A stretch of DNA of 37,107 bases from Magnetococcales bacterium (GTDB taxonomy: Bacteria > Pseudomonadota > Magnetococcia > Magnetococcales > Magnetaquicoccaceae): contig JADFWP010000025.1 of assembly GCA_015234115.1 (NCBI GenBank), positions 1 to 37,107 of the forward strand, given 5' to 3'. The position numbers and the translations under genes were made by a program. Positions 8,411-17,768 of the stretch are shown piece after piece. The first letter of the stretch is position 1, and every line of letters starts with the position of its first letter. The notes beneath the pieces are model-generated. The model was not told the origin of the DNA and did no database searches. It saw nothing but the letters and a program-made list of their open reading frames with translations.

Positions 8411-8437
8411 AATATATTATTTGTAGATTACGTTTTA

Positions 8438-11400
8438 TTATTTAATGAATGTCATGATGGAATCCCTAGCAATTAAGGTGATGCCATGTCGGGTGGCGCG
8501 TTCGATGGCGGTGGCGGTAAAGCCTTTGGCATTTGTTATGGCGTAAAGCTGCGCCATCGGCATTTGATACTTGTTCCTCGCCCGGATGAGATTGTCAACC
8601 GCTTCGCTATCACAGTTACGCGCCGCCAATCTATGCTTCGCCTGGATGATGGCACAGTTGCCGTAAGGATCCTTGAAAATTCCGTCGGCTCCGGCATCGC
8701 CCGTTGTTGGCGTCCGGTACGTTATCCAGCCTTTGTCACTCATTTTCCGCAGCAGCCACGATTCGAATTGCGACGGCGTCATGCGATCGATTTCTTTGAG
8801 TGAATCAGATTCACCGTTTCCCTGGCGACTGCCATTCACGGTATCCCAAAAAAGCTCCGATTCGTCAATTTGCGAAACCGGAGGAATCAGGACATTCCTG
8901 CTCAGTTCGCGCTTTCGATTGAGAAGACTGTGCAACTTCAAATCAAAGCTGTATTCCCGCAGGTCTGGATCGGGATGGATGGCCAATGGAAAGCAGACCG
9001 TCACATCGCGCCCCTGCCCGATGCGGTATGCACGATCGGTGCATTGATCTTCGACTGCCGGGTTCCACCATCGCGACAAGTGAATTACATGAGTTGCTGC
9101 CGTCAACGTCAATCCCACTCCGCCAGCCTTGGGAGAGAGAATCATCACATCGAATTCGTTGCGGTTCTGTTTTTGGAAGGCGTCAACGTACTCCTGTCTT
9201 TTGTCGCCTGGAATCCCGCCATGGATGAGAAGAGGCTGCTCCTTCATCCTGAATTCCTTCTTGAGCATCTGAGCCAGAAGATCCTGCATCTCAAGGCTTT
9301 CAAGGAAGATGAGGACTTTCTCTCCCTTGCGCTGGATTTCCCTCAACCTTTCAAACGTCACGGCAAGCCGGGCGGACCACTCCACATATTCGTTGTGGCC
9401 GCAGTTCTTCGCCTGCTGGGGATCAATCGGGTGCAACGAGATCCCGCGCAGGGAATGCAGGGTTCTGAGCATTTCGCCTTGAGACGAAGAACCGTTTCGG
9501 GCGGCTGTGACAGCGTCCCTGTAGGCGTCGGCCTGCTTCGGGGGCATGTTGCGCTCGACGGGCATTTCGATTTTCTTGGGCAGCCCCTTGAGCTGGTCCG
9601 CCTTCAACCTGCGCAGCATGACGGCGGGATTGCCCTCCTGGCGGTCCAGCATCTTCGCGCGCAACTCACCCAGCACCGTCACATCATCGGTCGTGTAGGT
9701 CTTCGAGAAGCTCTTCCCTTCGGGGAGATATCCGGGGTAAGCGACGTCGAAAATCGCCCAGAGATCTTCACATCGGTTCTCGATGGGGGTTCCCGTCATG
9801 GCCAGGGTAAAGTCCGTGTTCATCGCCTTTGCGGCCCGCGCCCACTGGGAGGCGGGGTTTTTCAGCTTCTGCGCTTCGTCGTAGACGATTGCAGCGAAAT
9901 GGACCTTGGCAAACGAGAGATGATAATCTCTGAGCGCGTCGTAACTGGTCAGCACCCAGTCCGCCTTGGCGATGGTGTCGAAACACAGGGTTGCGCAGCC
10001 CTGGTCGATGTCGGACCCTTTCGTCGCTCCCGTCTTCAGTTTGGATGTATCGGTGCCGTAGGCTTTCAGGCAGACGCCCAGACCGTCACCGCGAAGATGG
10101 CGGTTGTGTTCTGCCGACCAGTTCTTCAGCAGACCAACGGGTGCAACGATGAGAATGGGGCGCCGTTCGAGACGCTTGGCGCGTTGAGACTTCCGGAGCC
10201 ATGCCAGAAAGGACAAGGCGGTGATCGTCTTGCCCAGTCCCATGTCGTCTGCCAGCAGGACGCCAGGATAACCGGCGCACCAGCACTCTTCAAGCCACGC
10301 CAGTCCATCTTCCTGGTGTTCGAGCAGGGTGGAGGCAAGGAGGTTGGGGAGACGGTATTCAAATTTCGCCCGGGCTTTCGGCCTCTTTGCGAACGTAACC
10401 GTCTCGAAATTCTCATCGACGACCAGAAACTGCTTTCCTTCTTTGGATGGGTCGGCTGGGGTCTTGTTCCCCGGTAGCGGGCGCACGAGACCGATCAGTT
10501 TTTCCAATGCCGCCTGCGTCGCCGCCGTTGCGGGAACTGTGCGCCCACCGATTTCGACGGTCTCCTTCCCCTGTGCGATGGCAGCGTCCACCTTGCTGCG
10601 GGCATCTTCGATCTCTTCGGGCGGCAACTCAATGCGGACATCCCCGACCATCAGCCCGAAGTTTTCCGGCAGCCATGAGTTCGGCGCCCGCTTGATCCAA
10701 GGCAGCACCGTGGGCTCCCAGATCGCCAGATCGACGATGCGCGCGGAATACTCCTCGGTGGGGATGAACAGGCGCTCGATGGCGTTTTCGTCGAATTCGC
10801 CGGCAAGCATTTCCTTCAAATGGCGTTGCGGGTTGCGTGCGAACTCCCTTCTGCTTTTTTCATCCGCGCCCTGGACCTTGCGGACGACATGGAGCGCCTT
10901 GCGCAGCGACGGATCGATATAAAGATAGTACTTGAGATCCAGGGAGTATCTGTCCCGGCATTCCGGCCACTCCTGAAAGCGTTTGACGAATTTTTTCTGA
11001 TAGTTCTCCGGCAGCAGGGATTCGGACTCGATGATGCGTGCTGCTCCTTCGCTCTCGCACCATGCTTCGGTCAGTTTGCGTCCGAACAGCACCGGATCCA
11101 ACTGGAAGCCTTTCCTGTCGGCATGAAGGCTCAGGGAAAAGGAAGACGCGACGACGATGATCGTGTTCCGAATGTAGGCATCGACCTGGACATCCGGGCG
11201 GTTTGCCGCGCGTTCCGAGATGATCTCCTGCAGCGCCGACAGGTGCCGGAAGCGCACCTCGTCGTTGGCGATATCAGCCGAGTTGTAACCATCGATGGCT
11301 TCGATCAAACTGTACAACGGCTGCGGAATGCGTGCCGGGATTCGTCTGTGGGTCAGAATGCTTCCCGCCACGGAGACGCCGAACGCCGTTGCCGATGAGG

Positions 11401-11773
11401 ACTCCATCCATCGGTAGGTGACCTCGAACGTCGGCTGAGCGATGTCGCCCTTGTTCTGCACATTCAGCAACAGAGAGGTTGACGGGGGCAGCCCCAGCCC
11501 GATTGCCTGATGTTCCACCAGGTTGGCGACGAAACGGTGGGAGAGCGACACTCCGAGCCCGTCTTCGATGATTGTCAGTGGAGGATCCTCCTCGCCGGAA
11601 TGCTCCCTGAGGATGCGGGAGACCATGCCCATCGCGGAAGTCGAGGAAGGTGGCGCCTTGTCACTCCATTCGCGGAATGGAATGGTTTGCCGACGATTGA
11701 GGAATCCTTTGGCAATCAGCCTGACGATCACGCTGTCGGTTTGGAATGTGGCCGCGAATTGGACGGTCATCAC
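8438..11773 (-). CDS. zorD: Zorya ZorD: SNF2-type helicase with Mrr-like nuclease domain
   Basis: A 1111-residue protein. After a long N-terminal region of about 480 residues comes a SNF2/Swi2 motor: LLADDMGLGKTITA (Walker A Lys about 515), YDEAQKLKNP (Asp about 632), then the helicase C lobe with HLSRWWNPAVEDQCTDRAYR and RIGQ. The last 110 residues form an Mrr/restriction-endonuclease-like fold with GDAGADGIF and AIIQAKHR, matching the D...(E/Q)xK catalytic pattern. ZorD of type I Zorya is the DNA-translocating and degrading effector that acts once ZorAB senses infection. The start overlaps the zorC stop (ATGA). Assignment rests on the motor plus the four-gene order. Confidence 0.9.
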   Translation of the reverse strand: MMTVQFAATFQTDSVIVRLIAKGFLNRRQTIPFREWSDKAPPSSTSAMGMVSRILREHSGEEDPPLTIIEDGLGVSLSHRFVANLVEHQAIGLGLPPSTSLLLNVQNKGDIAQPTFEVTYRWMESSSATAFGVSVAGSILTHRRIPARIPQPLYSLIEAIDGYNSADIANDEVRFRHLSALQEIISERAANRPDVQVDAYIRNTIIVVASSFSLSLHADRKGFQLDPVLFGRKLTEAWCESEGAARIIESESLLPENYQKKFVKRFQEWPECRDRYSLDLKYYLYIDPSLRKALHVVRKVQGADEKSRREFARNPQRHLKEMLAGEFDENAIERLFIPTEEYSARIVDLAIWEPTVLPWIKRAPNSWLPENFGLMVGDVRIELPPEEIEDARSKVDAAIAQGKETVEIGGRTVPATAATQAALEKLIGLVRPLPGNKTPADPSKEGKQFLVVDENFETVTFAKRPKARAKFEYRLPNLLASTLLEHQEDGLAWLEECWCAGYPGVLLADDMGLGKTITALSFLAWLRKSQRAKRLERRPILIVAPVGLLKNWSAEHNRHLRGDGLGVCLKAYGTDTSKLKTGATKGSDIDQGCATLCFDTIAKADWVLTSYDALRDYHLSFAKVHFAAIVYDEAQKLKNPASQWARAAKAMNTDFTLAMTGTPIENRCEDLWAIFDVAYPGYLPEGKSFSKTYTTDDVTVLGELRAKMLDRQEGNPAVMLRRLKADQLKGLPKKIEMPVERNMPPKQADAYRDAVTAARNGSSSQGEMLRTLHSLRGISLHPIDPQQAKNCGHNEYVEWSARLAVTFERLREIQRKGEKVLIFLESLEMQDLLAQMLKKEFRMKEQPLLIHGGIPGDKRQEYVDAFQKQNRNEFDVMILSPKAGGVGLTLTAATHVIHLSRWWNPAVEDQCTDRAYRIGQGRDVTVCFPLAIHPDPDLREYSFDLKLHSLLNRKRELSRNVLIPPVSQIDESELFWDTVNGSRQGNGESDSLKEIDRMTPSQFESWLLRKMSDKGWITYRTPTTGDAGADGIFKDPYGNCAIIQAKHRLAARNCDSEAVDNLIRARNKYQMPMAQLYAITNAKGFTATAIERATRHGITLIARDSIMTFIK

Positions 11774-13164
11774 AGGTACCTTGTCGGTCGGGCGTTTGTC
11801 TCGGCGCGGATGTAGTTGGCGATCTCACGTTGCCAATTTCCCTGGTGGGTCTGTCGGAAGTCGGATCCGCTTCTGAGCGCATCTCTTCCGTAAGTCGGGT
11901 CATAAAGTTTGGGTGCCATGGGCCTGCTTTCGTGCCAGATATGGCAGGCGCCGTTGTGGGACCAGTCGGCAACCACCAGGGAGCCGATTCGCATGATGAG
12001 GACGCATTGCGTCGGGTCTGAGCCGGAACCCGATCCAGATTGAAACGTGCTGAATCCGATGGAGTGTCCGCGATTGGCTGTTTTTGCCGCGAACCAAGCT
12101 CCTTTGTTGCCGAAAACGACCCATGCTTCCTGCATGAAATGCTGGTCGTGGTACGCGCGCCAGAATCGACGCCGGGCCTCCCACATGGCCTTGTGTTTCG
12201 GATCAACAATGATATCCACGAACCCAAGGAACTGCTCCAACGACGCCTTGGTAAGCCAACGAAAGAAAACTCTCTTCGCCTCGGGTTGGACGCTGACCCA
12301 TGTGGATGGCCTCATGCGGGGGTCTTTGAACAGTGACAGTAGCTTCGACGAGATGAATTCCTGCAAATCATCCGGCGGAGCCCGGTTCACCCATGGCAGG
12401 AGCAGAGCATCAGCGAATGCCGCCTGTGCCAGCCGGTGTCCGGCGCAGGAAAACGTCTTGCCGTCATTCGTCGCCCAGTTCCAGATGGGTTCTATCATGT
12501 TCTGAATGGAGAGGGCATCCATGCCGGAGTCCGTGTTTTCGATCTGCCGTTGCAAGGTTCGGCAACTCAGAAGAAATGCTTCAGCCGTCAATCCAGATCC
12601 GGCAAGGTTGCCTGAGAATCCGATGCTTTCGAGGAACCTGCGTGGGTTGTCACTCTGAGCCTGCACTGCGGACGACAGGGACTCGGGCGCCCTCTCGGGC
12701 ATGAATAACTGGTACTGAGCATGTCTTGCTGCCCATATGCCGCAATCTCCAAGATTTTCCCTGAGATAAGATGCAATCCTGTTGATACCCGGAACCTTGC
12801 GATCAAAGTGAACCAGATAGAATCGCGCCAGACGCCTGATTGCGCCACCCGACGTAAAGGAGCGCATTGCCGCCAGGTAGGCACTTACGAAGCTGTCGTC
12901 ATGCAATAGAGGTGGCTGTCCCATGACCAGGCATTCCGAGGCGTACCGCCATTCGACGGGCTCAATGGTGCTCCAACTGCCGTTGGAATTCGCCTCGACG
13001 AGCTTTCTGTGAACGGCTTTCAGGTCAACGGGTGGTTTCGGGGGGAGCATCGGCTTGGTTTCGATATTTGCGAGCAGTCGCTCGGTCAAGCTGATTTCCG
13101 GCAAAGAAAACGGCAGCCGGTGCCACTGGCTCTTAAGCTTGTTGAGCTCTTCAAGCAGGGTCAT
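11770..13164 (-). CDS. zorC: Zorya ZorC (EH-signature domain protein)
   Basis: A 464-residue soluble protein between ZorB and ZorD, the position of ZorC in type I Zorya. It carries the arginine- and tryptophan-rich EH-signature region in the C-terminal half, including KRVFFRWLTKASLEQF and MWEARRRFWRAYHDQHFM, followed by a beta-rich segment. ZorC is a DNA-binding factor that works with ZorD in the cytoplasm. ATG 13164 is chosen because it overlaps the zorB stop (ATGA); the frame is open further upstream only as a shadow of zorB. Assignment relies on gene order as well as sequence. Confidence 0.85.
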   Translation of the reverse strand: MTLLEELNKLKSQWHRLPFSLPEISLTERLLANIETKPMLPPKPPVDLKAVHRKLVEANSNGSWSTIEPVEWRYASECLVMGQPPLLHDDSFVSAYLAAMRSFTSGGAIRRLARFYLVHFDRKVPGINRIASYLRENLGDCGIWAARHAQYQLFMPERAPESLSSAVQAQSDNPRRFLESIGFSGNLAGSGLTAEAFLLSCRTLQRQIENTDSGMDALSIQNMIEPIWNWATNDGKTFSCAGHRLAQAAFADALLLPWVNRAPPDDLQEFISSKLLSLFKDPRMRPSTWVSVQPEAKRVFFRWLTKASLEQFLGFVDIIVDPKHKAMWEARRRFWRAYHDQHFMQEAWVVFGNKGAWFAAKTANRGHSIGFSTFQSGSGSGSDPTQCVLIMRIGSLVVADWSHNGACHIWHESRPMAPKLYDPTYGRDALRSGSDFRQTHQGNWQREIANYIRAETNARPTRYL

Positions 13165-13907
13165 TTCGAGATGCCTCCCGAAACGCTCTCGTCTCGTATT
13201 TCGTGGGACTTCGGCGTCGACATGATGAACCGGATGTCGATCCGGCGGTTCCTGCTCTTCTCTTCCTCTGAGGCATTGCCGTTCAGCGGTCGCTGCTTTC
13301 CATAACCGGACAGACTCATCAGCACTTGTCCATCCTTGTTCTTCAACGCGGCCAGTTGCGGATTGCTTCTCTGAAGATACTGATAGGTCGAGAGTGATCG
13401 CTGAAACGAGAGGTTCCAGTTCAGCAGGTCGTCGCCGTCGATATCCGTGTGTCCCTCGATGAAGACCGATTCCACCTGATGTCGTATCTTCCCGCATTTC
13501 TCCGCATCAGCCGAGACCGTGTAGCATGGCAACACATGAATCAGAGCATTGGAGAGGGCGATGACGGCATTCTGTCCACGCTGCGACAAGATCGACTTTC
13601 CGCGCTCGAACAGGATTTCTTCCGGCAGTCTGAGGATTCCGTAGTCCGGGTCGATGACGACCGTAACGCCATGTTCCGCCATCGCCTTTCGGATTTCCTC
13701 GAGTATCCTGCCTCGTGCTTCTTCGGCATTGACGACGTTTTCGACAACCTCATTCTTCTTGATCGTCGCTTCGTTGAACTTCATCGCGAAGAACATCAGC
13801 ATGATGATGAACAGGAACAACATGCCAACCAGCATGTCCGTCATGCTTACGAAAAAGGAATCCCCATCGTGATTCTTTTGAGCTGAATTGCGCGGGAGCA
13901 GCGCCAT
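13161..13907 (-). CDS. zorB: Zorya ZorB: MotB/OmpA-like peptidoglycan-anchored stator subunit
   Basis: A 248-residue protein with a short cytoplasmic N-terminus, one membrane helix (about 21-42, SMTDMLVGMLFLFIIMLMFF) carrying the ion-pathway aspartate Asp24, then a periplasmic OmpA/MotB domain with VFIEGHTDIDG and NRRIDIRF motifs that bind peptidoglycan. Two ZorB chains with five ZorA chains form the proton-driven motor of the Zorya defence complex. It starts 3 bases after the zorA stop, and its own stop overlaps the zorC start. Length and topology are those expected for ZorB. Confidence 0.92.
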   Translation of the reverse strand: MALLPRNSAQKNHDGDSFFVSMTDMLVGMLFLFIIMLMFFAMKFNEATIKKNEVVENVVNAEEARGRILEEIRKAMAEHGVTVVIDPDYGILRLPEEILFERGKSILSQRGQNAVIALSNALIHVLPCYTVSADAEKCGKIRHQVESVFIEGHTDIDGDDLLNWNLSFQRSLSTYQYLQRSNPQLAALKNKDGQVLMSLSGYGKQRPLNGNASEEEKSRNRRIDIRFIMSTPKSHEIRDESVSGGISK

Positions 13908-13910
13908 CTG

Positions 13911-16292
13911 TTAACGACCCCGGATGTTTTTCGTGATGGTCACCAACTCGTCGACGGTTTCTTTCAATTCGCTGATATTATTGCCCAGTGTATTGACGAT
14001 GCTCTCTACATGTTTGTCGATGCCGCCTACATACTTCATAAGGTGCTGGGCATGTTCTTCGGTGTTGGTGATGATGCGCTCGAATATGGTTTTGACCGCA
14101 AGGTCAACCCCGTCGAATCTTGACGCATGAGTGCTCCAGACCCTCTGAAGATCGCTCACGGTTTGTTTGAGGTTCATTGCCAGTTCCTTCGTCTCGCGTT
14201 GGCTTTCTCCAAGCGCGCGGACGGCGGTACCTATGTCCGTTGAGACCGCCCGCATCGATTGGGCGAGATTTTCGGTCGTGCGTGCGAACGGCTGAGTGGC
14301 GCTGGTCAACGTTGCTGCTGTGCCAGACATGGCGGATTCGGTTTCCCGTGCGGCTCTGGAAGTACCTTCCAGGGCGGATGCATGAACCCCGATACGCGCA
14401 GTAACGGTGTTCAGAGTCGCGCTCAATTCGTCCACCCGCTGCCACAGCTTGTCGACTGTAACCTGGAACTGGTTCAGCACACTCGAAGAGCCGTCCACAA
14501 TCTGTGCTGCGGCTTTACGACCCTGCTCGGACATTGTTTTGCCGACCTCGGTCGCCGCATTGCCCACCCCCTGTTCGGCTGCCTTCGACGCAGAGACGAT
14601 GGCCTCTACCGCCTTGCCGACTTGCTCGGAATTGCGGTTCACAGCCTCCTGCATCGCCGTGGCGGCGGACAGGAATCGTTCGGTCACGTCCGCAGCACTT
14701 TCCTGAGCGCCCCGCGACATGATGCCCGACACATCGGCAACCGAGCGAGCCATCTGCTCAACGGTCTCTCGGAGCGCTTGCATCACCTTGCCAGACTCTC
14801 CAGACATGTCAGAAGTCATGGAGCGGGTTGCGTTTGTCAGCTTTGTGACCGCCTCTTCCAAGACAACCGCATTGGTTGCAGTGGATTGCTCAATGCGACG
14901 CACTGCCTCGGCAATTTCGTTACTGAACGCGCTACCCGCCTGTTCGCTTGAGGAGCGCATGTTCTGTCCGACCTGCTCCATGCTTTCCCGGATGGCATGA
15001 GCGGCGTCAGAAAGCCCCTGTACGGCGGCTTCGAGTTGGGCATCGAGTTTGCGGCGGGTATCGTCGACGTTTTTCTCGGCGGTGTCGGTGATGCGGCTCA
15101 TGCCATCTGTTAGAGCCTGTGCGGCATTGCGCATTTCTGCCGCCGCATCGGCAATCTGCGCTGGCATAGTGGCAAGGGTATCAGCGACTGCCTTGATTTC
15201 CGTCCCGGCTGATTGAGAAACCACGGTACTGAAGTCGCCCGTCATCTTTCGAATGGCATCCTCGTTCATGGTCGTCAGGCGGTCCGCCATGCCTTCCAGA
15301 GTGTTGATGACCGGTTCCATGGCATCGTTCATCACCTTGGGCATCCGGTCCCCCAGCGCTTCACTGACCGAGTCTGTCATCACGGGTGGCATCGAGCGGG
15401 TCAAAGCTTCGGCCAGCGCTTCCGTGACGTTGAACCGGAACTGCGTCGTAAACTGCTGCATATGCTCGGATTGCTTCTGGAGTTCGCCGATCATCCGGTT
15501 CGAGAGGGACTCAGGCGTGACCGTCTGAGTAACGCGCTCGATTTGACGGTTCAGTTCGTCGAACCTGCTGTTTACCGTTCGCGCGCCATGCCGTTCGACC
15601 AAGCCAAGGGTGATCCCGCTTAACAGTCCCGCGATGCTCGTCCAGAATTTTGCAGAGGCGGTATTAAGCAGCAACGCAAGGGATCGCTGTATCTGGGCAG
15701 AGCCAACCTCCCCTGTGGCGGTGCCGCCGCTTGCCTGTGCGACCACTTGGCTGATGGTTGCAGACGCCTCGGACAGCGCGGCAACCAGACCAAAGAATGT
15801 AAAAAGCAGCCCGATCGAGACAAAGACGCTGCTCCAATGATCCAATAGTCCAAGTTTTAGACCATCATGTTCAGCATCGGCAGTGGAAAGGAACACCGAA
15901 GGTCTGACAGAAATTTCCACGACCGGCTCTTTGTTTAGAATGGTCTCGGTAAATTCCATCCAACCATGCCTGAGAAATCCCTTTTTGGTGATGATGGTTT
16001 CAAATTCGTCGTATCGTTGCGCAAATTCAGTACGCGCTGCCTGCTCGTTTTGCCCTCCCAATGCCTTGAGGAACCTGATCGGTTTTTCCAGAGCAGTGCG
16101 GGCTGGGCGAACGATTGCAAAATAGAAGTATGTCTCAAGCAGAACTGCTGATCCCAACATGATGAATGCGATCGTTGGTGCAACGTTTTCAGTTCGGAAC
16201 ACTTTGAGAAATGGGCCAAGAAAGTCGAGAAATATTGGTCCAAGAATCTTCGCAAGCGCCATGAAATTTATGGAATGTAAAATATCTTCCAT
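13911..16292 (-). CDS. zorA: Zorya ZorA: MotA/ExbB-like motor subunit with long cytoplasmic tail
   Basis: A 793-residue protein with two N-terminal membrane helices (about 10-33 and 38-61), a cytoplasmic loop, and two further MotA/TolQ-type helices (about 150-172 WSSVFVSIGLLFTFFGLVAA and 213-233 AKFWTSIAGLLSGITLGLVE). The remaining 550 residues are a long, alanine-, serine- and threonine-rich coiled coil, the tail that transmits the infection signal into the cell in Zorya. A gene of this shape directly before a ZorB-like gene is diagnostic. GGGA lies about 8 bases before ATG 16292. It is the first gene of the zorABCD operon. Confidence 0.92.
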   Translation of the reverse strand: MEDILHSINFMALAKILGPIFLDFLGPFLKVFRTENVAPTIAFIMLGSAVLLETYFYFAIVRPARTALEKPIRFLKALGGQNEQAARTEFAQRYDEFETIITKKGFLRHGWMEFTETILNKEPVVEISVRPSVFLSTADAEHDGLKLGLLDHWSSVFVSIGLLFTFFGLVAALSEASATISQVVAQASGGTATGEVGSAQIQRSLALLLNTASAKFWTSIAGLLSGITLGLVERHGARTVNSRFDELNRQIERVTQTVTPESLSNRMIGELQKQSEHMQQFTTQFRFNVTEALAEALTRSMPPVMTDSVSEALGDRMPKVMNDAMEPVINTLEGMADRLTTMNEDAIRKMTGDFSTVVSQSAGTEIKAVADTLATMPAQIADAAAEMRNAAQALTDGMSRITDTAEKNVDDTRRKLDAQLEAAVQGLSDAAHAIRESMEQVGQNMRSSSEQAGSAFSNEIAEAVRRIEQSTATNAVVLEEAVTKLTNATRSMTSDMSGESGKVMQALRETVEQMARSVADVSGIMSRGAQESAADVTERFLSAATAMQEAVNRNSEQVGKAVEAIVSASKAAEQGVGNAATEVGKTMSEQGRKAAAQIVDGSSSVLNQFQVTVDKLWQRVDELSATLNTVTARIGVHASALEGTSRAARETESAMSGTAATLTSATQPFARTTENLAQSMRAVSTDIGTAVRALGESQRETKELAMNLKQTVSDLQRVWSTHASRFDGVDLAVKTIFERIITNTEEHAQHLMKYVGGIDKHVESIVNTLGNNISELKETVDELVTITKNIRGR

Positions 16293-16337
16293 ATGTTGTC
16301 CCGGGTTGGCAGAAATTGAATATCACCTGTAATCGCC

Positions 16338-16365
16338 ATTTTAGCACCATCTCCCGAATAGTCCA
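16338..16365 (-). promoter_or_regulatory. Candidate sigma70 promoter for zorABCD
   Basis: On the minus strand TGGACT (16365-16360) and TAAAAT (16343-16338) are 16 bases apart, giving a leader of about 40 bases before zorA. The -10 box matches 5 of 6 and the -35 box 4 of 6. The rest of the 283-base stretch between zorA and the dinB fragment shows no convincing gene. Confidence 0.35.
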
Positions 16366-16575
16366 GGTTTCGATTGCATATCACTGATAATATCACGCGG
16401 CGGAAACGCCTCAAAAACCCTCAACGGTCTGAGTTGCCGGGATGTGCTCAATGATATGCAGCCAGATAGGCGAAAGACACGACTCCGTTGGCCTGGGTCG
16501 TTTCGATCGGATTGTAAATGTTAGTGGATGTTCTCGTCCAGCAAACAATGTTCAATAATAGCCAGCTTTTGCGGC

Positions 16576-16806
16576 TCACCTTGAGGGACGGATAGCGTTC
16601 CGGGCACTATTGTACGCCTTGTTCATGGCCATGGCGGATCGGATGCCGAATTGCCGCGCTTCGTAGCTGGCGGCTGCCACCACGCCACGGGAACGATTGC
16701 CGCCGACCACCAGGGGCTGCCCTTGATATTCTGGATGGTCCCGTTGTTCCACGGAGGCATAGAAAGCATCCATGTCGATGTGGATGATTTTTCTGGAGGC
16801 GTCCAT
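16576..16806 (-). pseudogene. dinB: N-terminal fragment of dinB (DNA polymerase IV)
   Basis: A 76-codon frame starting [20 protein letters not shown], the unmistakable N-terminus of Y-family DNA polymerase IV with the catalytic aspartate motif [11 protein letters not shown]. It continues with [26 protein letters not shown], then departs from the family at about [10 protein letters not shown] and stops. Around 240 residues containing the second catalytic motif and thumb are missing. The start overlaps the stop of the glycosylase gene (TGATG), so this was the second gene of a UV-damage-tolerance pair. The C-terminal remnant lies at 8287-8410, beyond the Zorya operon. Confidence 0.85.
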
Positions 16807-17243
16807 CAGCCCAACACACCGCGCTCCCAGGCTTGCACGCCGCCCAGCACGATGTGAAAGAGGGGATGCGCCTCCGAGATGGTGACCGCCTGCCACATGG
16901 CCAGAGTCTCGGGGGAGCGCACCGCCAGTTTGTTCTGGAGGTGCTGCCACTCGTGCAACAACTGCCCCTGGGTCTCCTCGATTCGCCCGGTCGCCGTCAG
17001 CCTGCCAATGCGGGTGGGATCGAAGCGGTAGCCACGCTCCTCGGCCTCCAAACGAACCCCGTGCAGATAGACGGCGATGATTGCCAACGGATCCGGTTGG
17101 GCCCGGAAGCGTAACAGTTGAGGATGGTGGCGGTAGCCCCGAGTCTCTCCACGCAGGACCGCCTGCGCCAGCAACGCCTCGCGCCAGACGGCAACCAGTC
17201 CTTTGGCGTCCAGGTACTGGGGATGCAGGGTCCAGAGTCTCAC
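16806..17243 (-). CDS. Pyrimidine dimer DNA glycosylase / endonuclease V family protein
   Basis: A 145-residue protein starting [20 protein letters not shown], followed by [13 protein letters not shown] and [22 protein letters not shown], the pattern of the Pyr_excise family related to phage T4 endonuclease V. Such enzymes cut the glycosidic bond and backbone at UV-induced pyrimidine dimers. The tail ([18 protein letters not shown]) extends past the minimal T4 enzyme, as in many bacterial members. It overlaps the start of the broken dinB by one base, which supports a former repair operon. Family call is good; activity is inferred. Confidence 0.75.
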   Translation of the reverse strand: MRLWTLHPQYLDAKGLVAVWREALLAQAVLRGETRGYRHHPQLLRFRAQPDPLAIIAVYLHGVRLEAEERGYRFDPTRIGRLTATGRIEETQGQLLHEWQHLQNKLAVRSPETLAMWQAVTISEAHPLFHIVLGGVQAWERGVLG

Positions 17244-17523
17244 TGGCAGCGCACCTCATGGGGTGATGGGAGTCGTCGGCACAACCGAAAAGGAGGCGCA
17301 GACTGTTCTTCGCGTGTTCCGGTTTTCTGGCCAAGGCCACCAATGATACCACCAGAACCCACCGGCGCAAACGTGACGCGACTGGTGGCCAAGGGTGCCG
17401 TTCTGGCAAGGCGCGCGTGGTGCATTCAGGAAGAAAATATGTTTCGGCATGCTGAATCGGACCCAAGTTCGATCCTGTTTGCCATTTTTTGGAAGCAAAT
17501 ACCCAATCGAACTGGTCCTGAAG

Positions 17524-17606
17524 CTGTGGACCAGCCATGTTTATTGATATTGAAAGAAAAATGTCTGGTCCACAGGGCTGTGGACCAGAAGGCGTCTGGT
17601 CCACAG
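17524..17606. repeat. Four copies of CTGGTCCACAG in alternating orientation
   Basis: The 11-mer occurs reversed at 17524-17534, forward at 17565-17575, reversed at 17578-17588 and forward at 17596-17606. The middle two make a near-perfect 26-base palindrome with a GG centre. No neighbouring gene explains it. It could be a recombinase or replication-protein binding site, a transposon-end remnant or an mRNA-end structure. Confidence 0.8.
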
Positions 17607-17732
17607 GTTTTGGAGAATTCGGGCCGAGAGAGAATGAGGAACGCGGTTTTCGGTGTGCGTGGGTCCGGGTTAAGATCAAAGGGTATTTCGAACCGGTCAC
17701 GCTAACCATTGAAAGTATTGGACTTTTTAGAC

Positions 17733-17768
17733 GCAAAAAAGCCGCCCCGGAGGGCGGCTTTAATTTTG
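17733..17768. terminator. Bidirectional rho-independent terminator
   Basis: GCCGCCC (17741-17747), a four-base loop, then GGGCGGC (17752-17758), with AAAAAA on the left and TTTAATTTT on the right. It can end transcription in either direction, which fits its place between the gene-poor stretch and the Rpn relic. Confidence 0.75.

Noticed and set aside
8870..10477. A 535-codon plus-strand open frame opposite zorD
   Set aside because: Antisense shadow of the SNF2 helicase core; its composition shows no domain and zorD motifs are all intact on the other strand.
16400..16575. A short minus-strand frame ending VVSFAYLAAYH near the dinB fragment
   Set aside because: Only about 40 codons, no ribosome site and no recognisable family; probably chance.
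8400..16620. Target-site duplication flanking the Zorya insertion
   Set aside because: GGGATCGGTATGC on the left and GGGACGGATAGCG on the right look loosely alike but align poorly; not enough to claim attachment sites.
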